A stretch of DNA of 64,000 nt from UMGS1889 sp964540575 (GTDB lineage Bacteria > Bacillota > Clostridia > Oscillospirales > Ruminococcaceae), in assembly GCA_964540575.1 (NCBI GenBank), contig CAZINI010000007.1, positions 1 to 64,000 on the forward strand, in the 5' to 3' direction. The position numbers and the translations under genes were made by a program. Below are positions 1 to 7,462 of the stretch, piece by piece (position 1 is the stretch's first letter; each line of letters opens with the position of its first letter). The notes beneath the pieces are model-generated. The model was not told where the DNA came from, made no database searches, and saw only the letters and a list, made by a program, of their open reading frames with translations.

Positions 1-37
1 AAGTGCTCCGAAGCAAAGCTTCTACGCACTTTTTCAG
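1..37 (+). terminator. Hairpin terminator of a gene upstream of the window
   Basis: The outer stem AAGTGC/GCACTT and inner stem GAAGC/GCTTC close a three-base loop, and the 3' side runs into a short T tract. This looks like a rho-independent terminator for a gene that ends before the window. The remaining bases up to 140 hold no gene; a Shine-Dalgarno AAAGGAG stands just before the ATG at 141. Confidence 0.55.
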
Positions 38-140
38 TTGTTGAGCAGACATTAAAATAGTATTATTGTGTCAAAATATGCTTATGCGTGTTTATCGTCG
101 TAGGATATTGGAAGAAACAGAACCATAAAGGAGAGTATGA

Positions 141-2042
141 ATGGGAAATAAGAGAATTGCAAATCTGCTGCTTGCCGCTGTTATGGCAGCATCAACATTA
201 TCGGGCTGTGCCGCTCAGGAAAAGGTCGGTGAACAGACGGAAAATGACGGAAGGATCGACATAAGTATGTATATGTGGGACAGGTCTATGTTCAAAGAGC
301 TGTCCCCATGGCTGGAGCAGAAATTCCCCGACATTGATTTTACCTTTGTTCAGAGCTACAACACTATGGAATATTACAAGGACCTGCTTGCACGAGGCGA
401 GTCTATGCCCGATATTATCACCTGCCGCAGATTTTCACTGAATGATGCCGCACCTCTTGCGGAACATCTTATGGATCTCAGCAAGTCTGAGGTGGCAGGC
501 ACATTTTACAGCAGCTATCTTGAAGTGAACCGTGAGGACAGCGGTGCTATCCGCTGGCTGCCTATGTGTGCCGAGGTTGACTGTATTGTGGCAAATAAAG
601 ACCTTTTTGACGAGCATAATATCCCCCTGCCGACGAATTATTCCGAATTCGTGGCAACTATCGACACCTTCGAGGAAATGGGCATCAAGGGCTTTCAGTC
701 CGACTGGTATTATGACTATACCTGTCTGGAAACAATTCAGGGCTGTGCTATTCCCGAGCTTATGAGCCTTGAGGGAACAAAGTGGCGTATGGCGTATGAA
801 AGTGAAACTGAGGATAATCAGGTAGGTCTGGACAATACCGTATGGCCCAAGGTTTTTGAAAAGTACGAGCAGTTCTTAAAGGACGTACGCTTTGAAAAGG
901 GCGACGAGGAGCTTCAGTTCAGCGAGGTCATGGAACCTTTCTTTAACGGACAGACCGCTATGATCCGTAACACAGCAAATATTTGTGACGGTATCAAGGC
1001 TGAGAGAGATATGAACTGCGTAATTCTTCCCTATTTCGGCGAAACCTCCGATGACAACTGGGTGCTTACTTATCCTATGTGTCAGCTTGCAGTCGGCAAA
1101 TCGGTGGAAGAGGACGAAGCGAAAAAGGCAGCTGTAAACGAGATACTTATGGCAATTTTCAGCGATGAGGGTCAGAAGCACGTTGCCGCAGGCACCTCCG
1201 TACTGTCCTACAACAAGGAGGTAAAGATAAACCCATCTCCCGCACTTGATTATGTTCAGGACTGCATAGACAGCAATCACCTGTATATGCGTCTTGCTTC
1301 TACCGAGGTATTCGGCATTTCTCAGGACGTCGGACATAAGATGATGACAGGCGAATATGACGCAAAAAGTGCTTACGATGCTTTCAACGCTCAGATCACC
1401 GATTATAAAAATCCCGAAGCCGAAGAAGTGCTGTTCACTCAGGCTACGGCATATTCCAATGATTTCGGCGTTCACGGAAGTCAGGCGGCTTCTTCCCTGA
1501 TGAATACTTTGAGAAGTAAAAGCAGCGACCAGATAGCTATCGGATATGCAAGCGTCGCAAGCTCCTCCATATATGAGGGAGATTACACCACTCAGCAGGT
1601 TAAATGGATAATGACCTTCCGAAACGCTATGTATCGGGGCGAGTATACGGGTGCGGAGATAAGACGTATAATGGACTGGCTGGTAAATGTCAAGGAGGAC
1701 GGCTCCAATCCTATCCACCATCGAAATCAGATGCCCGTTACCAGCGGTATGGAATACACCGTTACCGAAACGGAACGTGGAAAATTCACTCTCGGCGATA
1801 TTACCGTAAACGGACAGCCCCTTGATGACAATACAGTTTATACGGTTATGCTTGTGGGTGCAGATACATATCTTGAGCATTCCACTTTCTGCAACTGCCC
1901 TATGCCCGAGGACATCAAGACCAAGAGAGAAGATTACATTGTGAATGATTACACCAGTCAAGAGTACATTTGTGAGGCACTGTCCGAAACAAAGCAGTTC
2001 CTTGAGCCTACGGAGTATGTTACTATTGTGAAAGGGTATTAA
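141..2042 (+). CDS. Lipoprotein: extracellular solute-binding domain fused to a 5'-nucleotidase C-terminal-like domain
   Basis: The 633-residue product starts with a lipoprotein signal peptide (lipobox LSGC, Cys23), so it should be anchored outside the membrane. Residues about 38-420 resemble ABC-transporter solute-binding proteins of family 1 (an opening like YMWDRSMFKELSPWL, and an FFNGQTAMI-type segment near 267). Residues about 445-633 resemble the C-terminal substrate-specificity domain of secreted 5'-nucleotidases: an IAIGYASVASS segment followed by YTVTE, a FTLGDITVNGQPLDDN strand pair and YTVMLVGADTYL. The metallophosphoesterase domain that normally precedes this module is absent, so catalysis is unlikely. 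No permease or ATPase gene is adjacent; the next gene, 348 bp downstream on the same strand, is a membrane hybrid kinase with a large external domain. A role as a ligand-capturing accessory to that kinase is inference. The start has AAAGGAG upstream. Confidence 0.72.
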   Translation: MGNKRIANLLLAAVMAASTLSGCAAQEKVGEQTENDGRIDISMYMWDRSMFKELSPWLEQKFPDIDFTFVQSYNTMEYYKDLLARGESMPDIITCRRFSLNDAAPLAEHLMDLSKSEVAGTFYSSYLEVNREDSGAIRWLPMCAEVDCIVANKDLFDEHNIPLPTNYSEFVATIDTFEEMGIKGFQSDWYYDYTCLETIQGCAIPELMSLEGTKWRMAYESETEDNQVGLDNTVWPKVFEKYEQFLKDVRFEKGDEELQFSEVMEPFFNGQTAMIRNTANICDGIKAERDMNCVILPYFGETSDDNWVLTYPMCQLAVGKSVEEDEAKKAAVNEILMAIFSDEGQKHVAAGTSVLSYNKEVKINPSPALDYVQDCIDSNHLYMRLASTEVFGISQDVGHKMMTGEYDAKSAYDAFNAQITDYKNPEAEEVLFTQATAYSNDFGVHGSQAASSLMNTLRSKSSDQIAIGYASVASSSIYEGDYTTQQVKWIMTFRNAMYRGEYTGAEIRRIMDWLVNVKEDGSNPIHHRNQMPVTSGMEYTVTETERGKFTLGDITVNGQPLDDNTVYTVMLVGADTYLEHSTFCNCPMPEDIKTKREDYIVNDYTSQEYICEALSETKQFLEPTEYVTIVKGY

Positions 2043-2144
2043 TACTAATAACCAATAAAAGTGTATATAAAAAATCTGCACAAAAACCATATACGCAAGT
2101 TTTTGCTTGATTTTTTATTCACTTTTTAATTGGTTCTTAGTATA
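2041..2144. repeat. Palindromic mini-element 1 (MITE-like)
   Basis: The left end AATACTAATAACCAATAAAA (2041-2060) is repeated in inverted form at the right end (TTTTTAATTGGTTCTTAGTA, about 2122-2141). The inside is AT-rich and holds no ORF. It begins at the stop codon of the preceding lipoprotein gene. The right end carries TATAAT (2141-2146) with TTCACT 17 bp upstream, so the element could supply a promoter towards the kinase gene; that is inference. Confidence 0.6.
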
Positions 2145-2148
2145 ATAT

Positions 2149-2210
2149 TAAACACCCGGTTATGCAAGATTTTTACGCCGATTTCTTCTCAGTGATTTAA
2201 ATGGTGTTTA
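2149..2210. repeat. Palindromic mini-element 2 (TAAACACC family)
   Basis: It opens with TAAACACC and closes with GGTGTTTA. The inside, read on the minus strand, contains ATTTAAATCACTGAGAAGAA, which matches the left half of the element at 57873-57987 almost base for base. It directly follows mini-element 1 and shares a TA with mini-element 3. Confidence 0.6.
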
Positions 2211-2358
2211 TAGCAGTACATAAAAATATCCTAACAGGTTTTGTAGGGGAAAAAGCATAGCTTTGGTTTCCCGTCCCGCAGTTACCGAAAGAACTGTTGA
2301 AATCTGCGGGCGGGGAAACCCCGCCCCTACATTAATGCTATTTTTGTGGATTGCTATA
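2209..2358. repeat. Palindromic mini-element 3 with GC-rich core
   Basis: The ends TATAGCAGTACATAAAAATA and, inverted, TATTTTTGTGGATTGCTATA match at about 17 of 20 positions. The core is a second inverted repeat, with a GTAGGGG...TTTCCCGTCCCGCAG arm facing CTGCGGGCGGGGAAACC...CCCCTAC. No ORF is present. The element sits immediately upstream of the kinase Shine-Dalgarno. Confidence 0.6.
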
Positions 2359-2390
2359 GTATAAAAAATTCTATGAAAGGAGGGCGGAGC

Positions 2391-4892
2391 ATGAGGAAAA
2401 AGCTGATCGCAGTATTTCTTGCGGCGGTCACTGCCATTGGAGTAGGTTTGGCAGGCTTTGCCTATTGGGGATTTGTTTCCGAAACGATATACGAGGAAAG
2501 CACCGCCCACCTTGCGGAAATTTTTCATCAGGCAAATCAGACCCTTTACAATCTTGTTTCCGTTAACTGGAGCCGTATGCGAATGTGGGTACCGTATCTG
2601 GAAGCGGCGGACAGCGAAGCGGATATTGTTGAATATGTGGCTCATGCAAAGGAAGAAAGCAATTTCACCGATTTCTATTTTATCTCCCGTGACGGTGATT
2701 ATACTACGCTGGATGGGCAGAAGGGCTACTTAGACCTGCGTAACAAGCTTGAGGAGCTTATCATAGAGCAGGAACCCATAGTTGTAAATTCCGTTGTTCC
2801 CGATAAGCCTGAGATAATGGTGTTTGCAGTTCCTGCCGCACCGAGCAGCTTCCGTGGCTTTGAATATGAGGCGATCGCCATTACTTATAATAATTCCGAC
2901 CTGGTTGATGCACTGAAAATATTCGCTTTCGGCGGACAGGCAGGCACATTTGCAGTTCTGCCCGACGGACGTGTCGTTGTTGACAACGGCAGCGAGGAGC
3001 TTAGGAATATACACAATTTCTTTGCTCTGCTGGAAAATTCAAAAAATATTTCCGATGAGGATATCGCCGCCCTGCAGGAGGATTTTCTGTTGGGCAATTC
3101 CGGTGAAATGATATTTGATGTAAACGGCGAAAAATATTATCTTGTATACGAATCCGCCAATTTCCAGAATTGGATGGTTCTTGGTATAGTACCCGCCGAT
3201 GTGGTCAACGCCAGCATGAACAAGCTTCAGACTACGACTATGTCCGTGGTCGGGGGGATTTCTGTTGCGTTGGCTGTGGTGCTTCTGCTGCTGGTCATTC
3301 AGCAAAATCGGCAGAAGCTCAGACAGAAGGACTCCGAACTGCTTGCCCGTGACGAGCTGTTTTCCAAGCTGTCCATAAATGTGGACGATGTGTTTATGAT
3401 GCTTGATGCACAGGAGCTTCGTGTGGATTATGTCAGCCCCAATATCGAAAAGCTGCTGGGCATTTCGGAAGCACAGGTCCGTGAGGACGTCTATGTGCTG
3501 GAGCAGCTTATAAAGGAAAATGAAACCGCCCTCGTTCTGGATCAGATCTCGGGTATTCTCCCCGGAGAACAGATGGAGTGGGACAGAGAGTATATTCATC
3601 AGACAAACGGCGAGATGCGTTGGTTCCATGTGGTCGCATTTTGCAGCGATATTCAGGGTGCGAAAAAGTACATTCTGGATATGTCCGACCGAACGAATGA
3701 CAAGAAGATAAATCAGGAACTGGAAGATGCTGTACATATCGCACAGAATGCCAGCCTTGCAAAAACTTCCTTCCTGAATAATATGTCCCACGATATTCGT
3801 ACGCCGATGAATGCCATAATCGGATTTACCGGCATTGCCCTGAAACAGGATACAAATCCCGAAGTAAGAAACTGTCTGGAGAAGATAAGCAAAAGCTCCG
3901 AGCATCTGCTGACCCTCATCAATGATGTGCTTGACATAAGCCGCATCGAAAGCGGAAAGATAAAGTTCAATCCCGTTCCCACCGATATTACAGAGGTGGT
4001 GGATATGGTGCTGAGCATCGTTCACGGCTTCCTTTCCAATCGCAATATCACATTTGAACCAAAGATAGCAACGCCCGAAACGCCGTACATTCTTGCCGAT
4101 TCCGTGCGGATAAGGGAAGTGCTGGTGAATATTCTCGGAAATGCGGTGAAATTTACCGATGACGGCGGCAGTATCACCTTTGAAACGGATTATCTCAAAG
4201 GCGATGACCCCGACCATATGACAGTTCGCTATCGCATAGCGGATACGGGCGTGGGAATGACCGAGGAGTTTTTGGAGCACATTTTTGACGAGTTCTCTCA
4301 GGAGGATAACGGTGCCAGAACGAATTATAAAGGCACGGGACTTGGAATGGCTATTTCCAAGCGTTATGTTGAGCTTATGGGCGGAACCATTTTGGTGGAG
4401 AGCGAAAAAGGCGTCGGCTCAGTCTTTACCGTGGAGCTTCCGCTTGAGATTACCGAAGCAAGCAAGGTTTTGGAGAAAAATCTGCCCGTTTCCAATGCCG
4501 ATCTGAACGGCGTAAAAATTCTGTTGGCTGAGGATAACGACCTTAATGCCGAGATAGCAACCATACAGCTGGAGGAACTGGGAATACAGGTGACAAGAGC
4601 CGCTGACGGTGATGAGATAGTCAAGATATTTGCCAAAAATCCGCCCGATACCTTCGATATGATATTTATGGATATTATGATGCCGAAGATGAACGGCTAT
4701 GAAGCGACCGCTGCTATCCGAGGTATGCGTGACCGTCCCGATGCCCGAATGATACCCATTATAGCTATGACTGCAAATGCTTTCGTTGAGGACGTTCAGA
4801 CTTCTCTCGATGCGGGAATGAACGGCCATCTTGCAAAGCCCATTGTTATGGAAGAGGTAACGGGAACTATTTTAAGAAATCTGCATCGATAA
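2391..4892 (+). CDS. Membrane hybrid sensor histidine kinase (external sensor, PAS, HisKA, HATPase, REC)
   Basis: The 833-residue protein has a membrane helix at about 5-28, an external sensor region of roughly 250 residues (Cache-like in layout) and a second helix at about 283-303. A PAS-type domain (about 320-435) precedes the phospho-acceptor H467 in MSHDIRTPMNAIIGF, then an ATPase domain (N box near 570, DTGVGM at 618, GTGLGMAIS at 648) and a receiver domain with acidic pair ED715-716, D761 in MDIMMP and K816. No HPt or DNA-binding domain follows, so an external partner is needed. The start at 2391 is chosen because AAAGGAGGGCGG lies just before it; the in-frame ATG at 2346 has none and falls in a palindromic element. 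It probably acts with the upstream lipoprotein, by position only. Confidence 0.88.
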   Translation: MRKKLIAVFLAAVTAIGVGLAGFAYWGFVSETIYEESTAHLAEIFHQANQTLYNLVSVNWSRMRMWVPYLEAADSEADIVEYVAHAKEESNFTDFYFISRDGDYTTLDGQKGYLDLRNKLEELIIEQEPIVVNSVVPDKPEIMVFAVPAAPSSFRGFEYEAIAITYNNSDLVDALKIFAFGGQAGTFAVLPDGRVVVDNGSEELRNIHNFFALLENSKNISDEDIAALQEDFLLGNSGEMIFDVNGEKYYLVYESANFQNWMVLGIVPADVVNASMNKLQTTTMSVVGGISVALAVVLLLLVIQQNRQKLRQKDSELLARDELFSKLSINVDDVFMMLDAQELRVDYVSPNIEKLLGISEAQVREDVYVLEQLIKENETALVLDQISGILPGEQMEWDREYIHQTNGEMRWFHVVAFCSDIQGAKKYILDMSDRTNDKKINQELEDAVHIAQNASLAKTSFLNNMSHDIRTPMNAIIGFTGIALKQDTNPEVRNCLEKISKSSEHLLTLINDVLDISRIESGKIKFNPVPTDITEVVDMVLSIVHGFLSNRNITFEPKIATPETPYILADSVRIREVLVNILGNAVKFTDDGGSITFETDYLKGDDPDHMTVRYRIADTGVGMTEEFLEHIFDEFSQEDNGARTNYKGTGLGMAISKRYVELMGGTILVESEKGVGSVFTVELPLEITEASKVLEKNLPVSNADLNGVKILLAEDNDLNAEIATIQLEELGIQVTRAADGDEIVKIFAKNPPDTFDMIFMDIMMPKMNGYEATAAIRGMRDRPDARMIPIIAMTANAFVEDVQTSLDAGMNGHLAKPIVMEEVTGTILRNLHR

Positions 4893-4937
4893 TCTGTCCG
4901 GACGGTGACTCCGCTGCCCGCTTTGTAAATAAAAATA

Positions 4938-4990
4938 TTCCCCCGTCTTTAGAAAAATCTTTCATAAAGACGGGGGAAAAATTTTTTTGT
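4938..4990. terminator. Bidirectional terminator
   Basis: The stem CCCCCGTCTTT/AAAGACGGGGG encloses a 16-base loop and has AATTTTTTT on the plus side and an A-rich flank that is a T tract on the minus strand. It lies between the convergent ends of the kinase gene and the nuclease-like gene. Confidence 0.8.
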
Positions 4991-5011
4991 ACGGCAAATT
5001 CATCTGCCGAT

Positions 5012-5512
5012 TTAGCTGTTCTTTTCTTGTACCCAAGGCGGCAAAGCAGCCTTTGAATTTATCTGACGAAGATAGTTTCCGAATTCCTGACGTGTCATTT
5101 TCTTTTCTTCAAAGGTCATATAATCAAGGCGTTTGGGCTTTGGATTTGGTGCTTCTGAATATTCATTTATCTTATCCATATCAAAGGACAGCACCTTCAT
5201 TATCTTCACCATATCCTTGTATTTCGGGACATTGCTGTAATTTACAAGTATCAGATCGGCATCAAGCTTTTTTGCCGCAACATACAGCGAATAGAATTTT
5301 TTCCAGTTTTTCGGATAACGGGAAGGAGAACTTGTATGCGGCGTTACCCATTCACTGTCGCATTTTAAATATTCAAATACTATCCATTTGTTGTTGGCGT
5401 AATAAATGGAATCAATATCAAATCCGTGGGTATCCGCACCGTTCAGGGATTCGATAATAAATTCCTTGCATTCGTCGTCGCCTTTGCCGATAGGTTTGCT
5501 TTCGTTGTTCAT
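5012..5512 (-). CDS. Small nuclease-like protein coupled to mod
   Basis: The function of this 166-residue protein is not established. The stretch FDIDSIYY-x5-WIVFEYLKCDS (residues 31-53) followed by ADLILVNYS (85-93) has the alternating strand pattern and the Asp...Glu-x-x-Lys arrangement (D32/D34, E47, K50) that resembles a PD-(D/E)xK-type nuclease core, although the last motif is E-x-x-K rather than E-x-K. The start codon overlaps the stop of mod by one base (TAATG), so the two are translationally coupled. A full-length Res subunit of type III restriction systems would be several times longer and carry helicase motifs; none is here. It may be an alternative effector or a repair partner for the methyltransferase. 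Confidence 0.5.
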   Translation of the reverse strand: MNNESKPIGKGDDECKEFIIESLNGADTHGFDIDSIYYANNKWIVFEYLKCDSEWVTPHTSSPSRYPKNWKKFYSLYVAAKKLDADLILVNYSNVPKYKDMVKIMKVLSFDMDKINEYSEAPNPKPKRLDYMTFEEKKMTRQEFGNYLRQINSKAALPPWVQEKNS

Positions 5513-7429
5513 TATAATACCCTCCTTACTGTATCTTTGCTGTATTCGGCAAATATCTGCTCAAAGTTTGCAGCAACGCTGTCGCTTGCCATAGAACTGT
5601 CCCGCATAACGAAATAGTACGGCTTTTTCTTTGCTATTTCGGTTATTATCTCCTCAGTGACAGCATCATCAAAGCAGGCTATAAGATAACCGTCGGAAAC
5701 ATCATAATAACTGTATGTGCGTTTTTCATTATGAATTATGCATTCTGCATTGTGAATTGAAATTTTGCTGCTAAGCAAGATGCCAAGGTCAAGCATGACC
5801 TGAAACAGCAGGTCCTCGGAGGTCCTGTCCTCTTTGATATTGTCGGCAAGGCTGTCAAGCATTGCAGGCTGAAAATCGGCAGGGGAATAGTAAACGTCCT
5901 TCATATTGGAACTGTCCAGCTTGAGGACACGGAAACCCACGTCTAATGCAGAATTCTTAATGCATNNNNNNNNNNNNNNNNNNNNNNNNNNNNNNNNNNN
6001 NNNNNNNNNNNNNNNNNNNNNNNNNNNNNNNNNNNNNNNNNNNNNNNNNNNNNNNNNNNNNNNNNTTGTATGCTTCGCTTTTTTCGTCGGTTTCTTCGGG
6101 CAGCTGTACCATAATAAATTTGCGGTGTCCGCCGTCCTCAGCATTAAGCTGCATCACTGCATGTGCGGTGGTGGCAGAGCCGCTGAAAAAGTCCAGAACA
6201 ATAGAATCTCTGTCGGCAGCCAGCTGAATGAGCTTTTTGACAAAGCCCACAGGCTTTGGATTGTCAAACAAAGTCTTTCCGTCAAAGAGCTTTTTCAAAA
6301 GCTGAGTACCGTTTGTGGTGGTTTCTACGTCGTCCCACCAAGTTTTTGCCACCTTGCCCCGTTCCATTGCTTCCCATAAAAAACGCTTTCGCTGCGGACC
6401 GCCATCGCCTGTTTTCCCGAAAACTATACGGTTATCGTCCAACAGCTCACGAAACTTTTTATGGTCGTTTTTCCAGCTGCACCCTGCGTTAGGCTTATAA
6501 ACAACACCCGTATTCGGATTAACTATCTCATACTGCTGATTAGGCCGCCAGCCGCCGACCTGAAAAGGATCGGCTTTCCACGGACCTCTCGGGTCATTGT
6601 CGGGATTTGCAAACCCCTCTCCGTCATCGGGCAGCCTGAAAGCATATCTGTTCTCGGTAAAATAATTCATATTTTTAAAATAAACTAAATTATATGTGTG
6701 AGAAACAGAGAGCAGGGCAGTGTTTGTAACGGATTTGGTGGAATTCCAAAGTATATCTCCGCAATAATTAAAATCGCCGAATATCTCATCAGCCATCTTT
6801 TTTAAATTGTGGAATTCCGCATCGCTTATGCTCATGACCAGAACTCCGTCATCACTCAGCAGTTCCTTTGCCAGCTTTAGTCGGGGATATATCATATTGA
6901 GCCAGTCGGTATGGAAACGTCCGCTGCTGTCGGTATTCTGTGAAAGGCAGCCATTCTCCTCGTCCGAATATCGCATTATGTATTCCGATTTGGTCATCGA
7001 AAAATCATCTTTATATACAAAATCGTTTCCCGTGTTGTAGGGCGGGTCAATGTAAATCAGCTTGATTTTCCCGAGATAGGTTTCCCGCAAAAGCTTGAGA
7101 ACATCAAGGTTATCGCCCTCGATATAGAGATTTTCCGTGCTGTCGAAATCAACGCTTTCCTCACGGCAGGGACGAAGCGTTTTCGACACAGGCGAATTTG
7201 CCAGCAGAACAGCCTTCTTCTTATCGGGCCAGCTGAACCGATAACGCTCCTCTTTGCCGTCAACTACCTCCGTGTTTATCTCCTGCATCAGCACGTCCTT
7301 ATCGATCGCACGAATGATTTTGCCCGTTTCTGGGTCAACAGCTTCGGTCAATGCATTCGGGAAAAGCTCGGCTAGCTTTTGGTAGTTTTCGTCGGCTTTA
7401 TTTCGGGTGTGCATTTTGAGTTTATCCAT
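5512..7429 (-). CDS. mod: Type III-like adenine DNA methyltransferase (Mod), interrupted by a sequence gap
   Basis: The N-terminal part carries the catalytic motif DPPY (residues 128-131, in IYIDPPYNTGND), a target-recognition region and, later, the SAM-binding motif LDFFSGSATTAHAV; this order is that of beta-class N6-adenine methyltransferases. After the gap at 5966-6065 the C-terminal part resumes with DVGFRVLKLDSSNMKD, typical of Mod subunits. The two parts are in different frames across the 100 N, which is expected of a placeholder and does not prove a frameshift. The start at 7429 has GGAGG four bases upstream. Two 7-bp repeat arrays lie in the C-terminal half (5731-5758 and 5945-5965). 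The gene follows the big kinase by 33 bp and overlaps the nuclease-like gene by one base. No res gene is present. Confidence 0.85.
5731..5758. repeat. Heptanucleotide repeat array inside mod
   Basis: Four consecutive 7-mers, ATGAATT, ATGCATT, CTGCATT and GTGAATT, stand in exact register and are translated, on the minus strand, as part of an HNAECIIHNE segment that looks foreign to the Mod fold. The same unit types occur at 5945-5965 in the other orientation and in intergenic arrays elsewhere in the window. Confidence 0.65.
5945..5965. repeat. Heptanucleotide array running into the gap
   Basis: AATGCAG, AATTCTT and AATGCAT follow each other in exact 7-bp register and the last base touches the first N. 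The units are the reverse orientation of those at 5731-5758. A longer array probably caused the assembly break. Confidence 0.6.
5966..6065. other. Assembly gap of 100 N within mod
   Basis: One hundred unknown bases. The round number indicates a scaffolding placeholder of unknown true length. Family knowledge suggests a few tens of Mod residues are missing here, plus an unknown number of heptanucleotide units. Confidence 0.95.
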
Positions 7430-7462
7430 TTTTCCTCCAATAGGCAGCGGCATTTTGGGGTA

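Noticed and set aside
141..2042. Active 5'-nucleotidase
   Set aside because: Only the C-terminal domain type is present; the metal-binding phosphoesterase domain is missing.
5512..7429. Frameshift in mod
   Set aside because: The change of frame coincides with the 100 N placeholder whose true length is unknown, so no real frameshift is shown.
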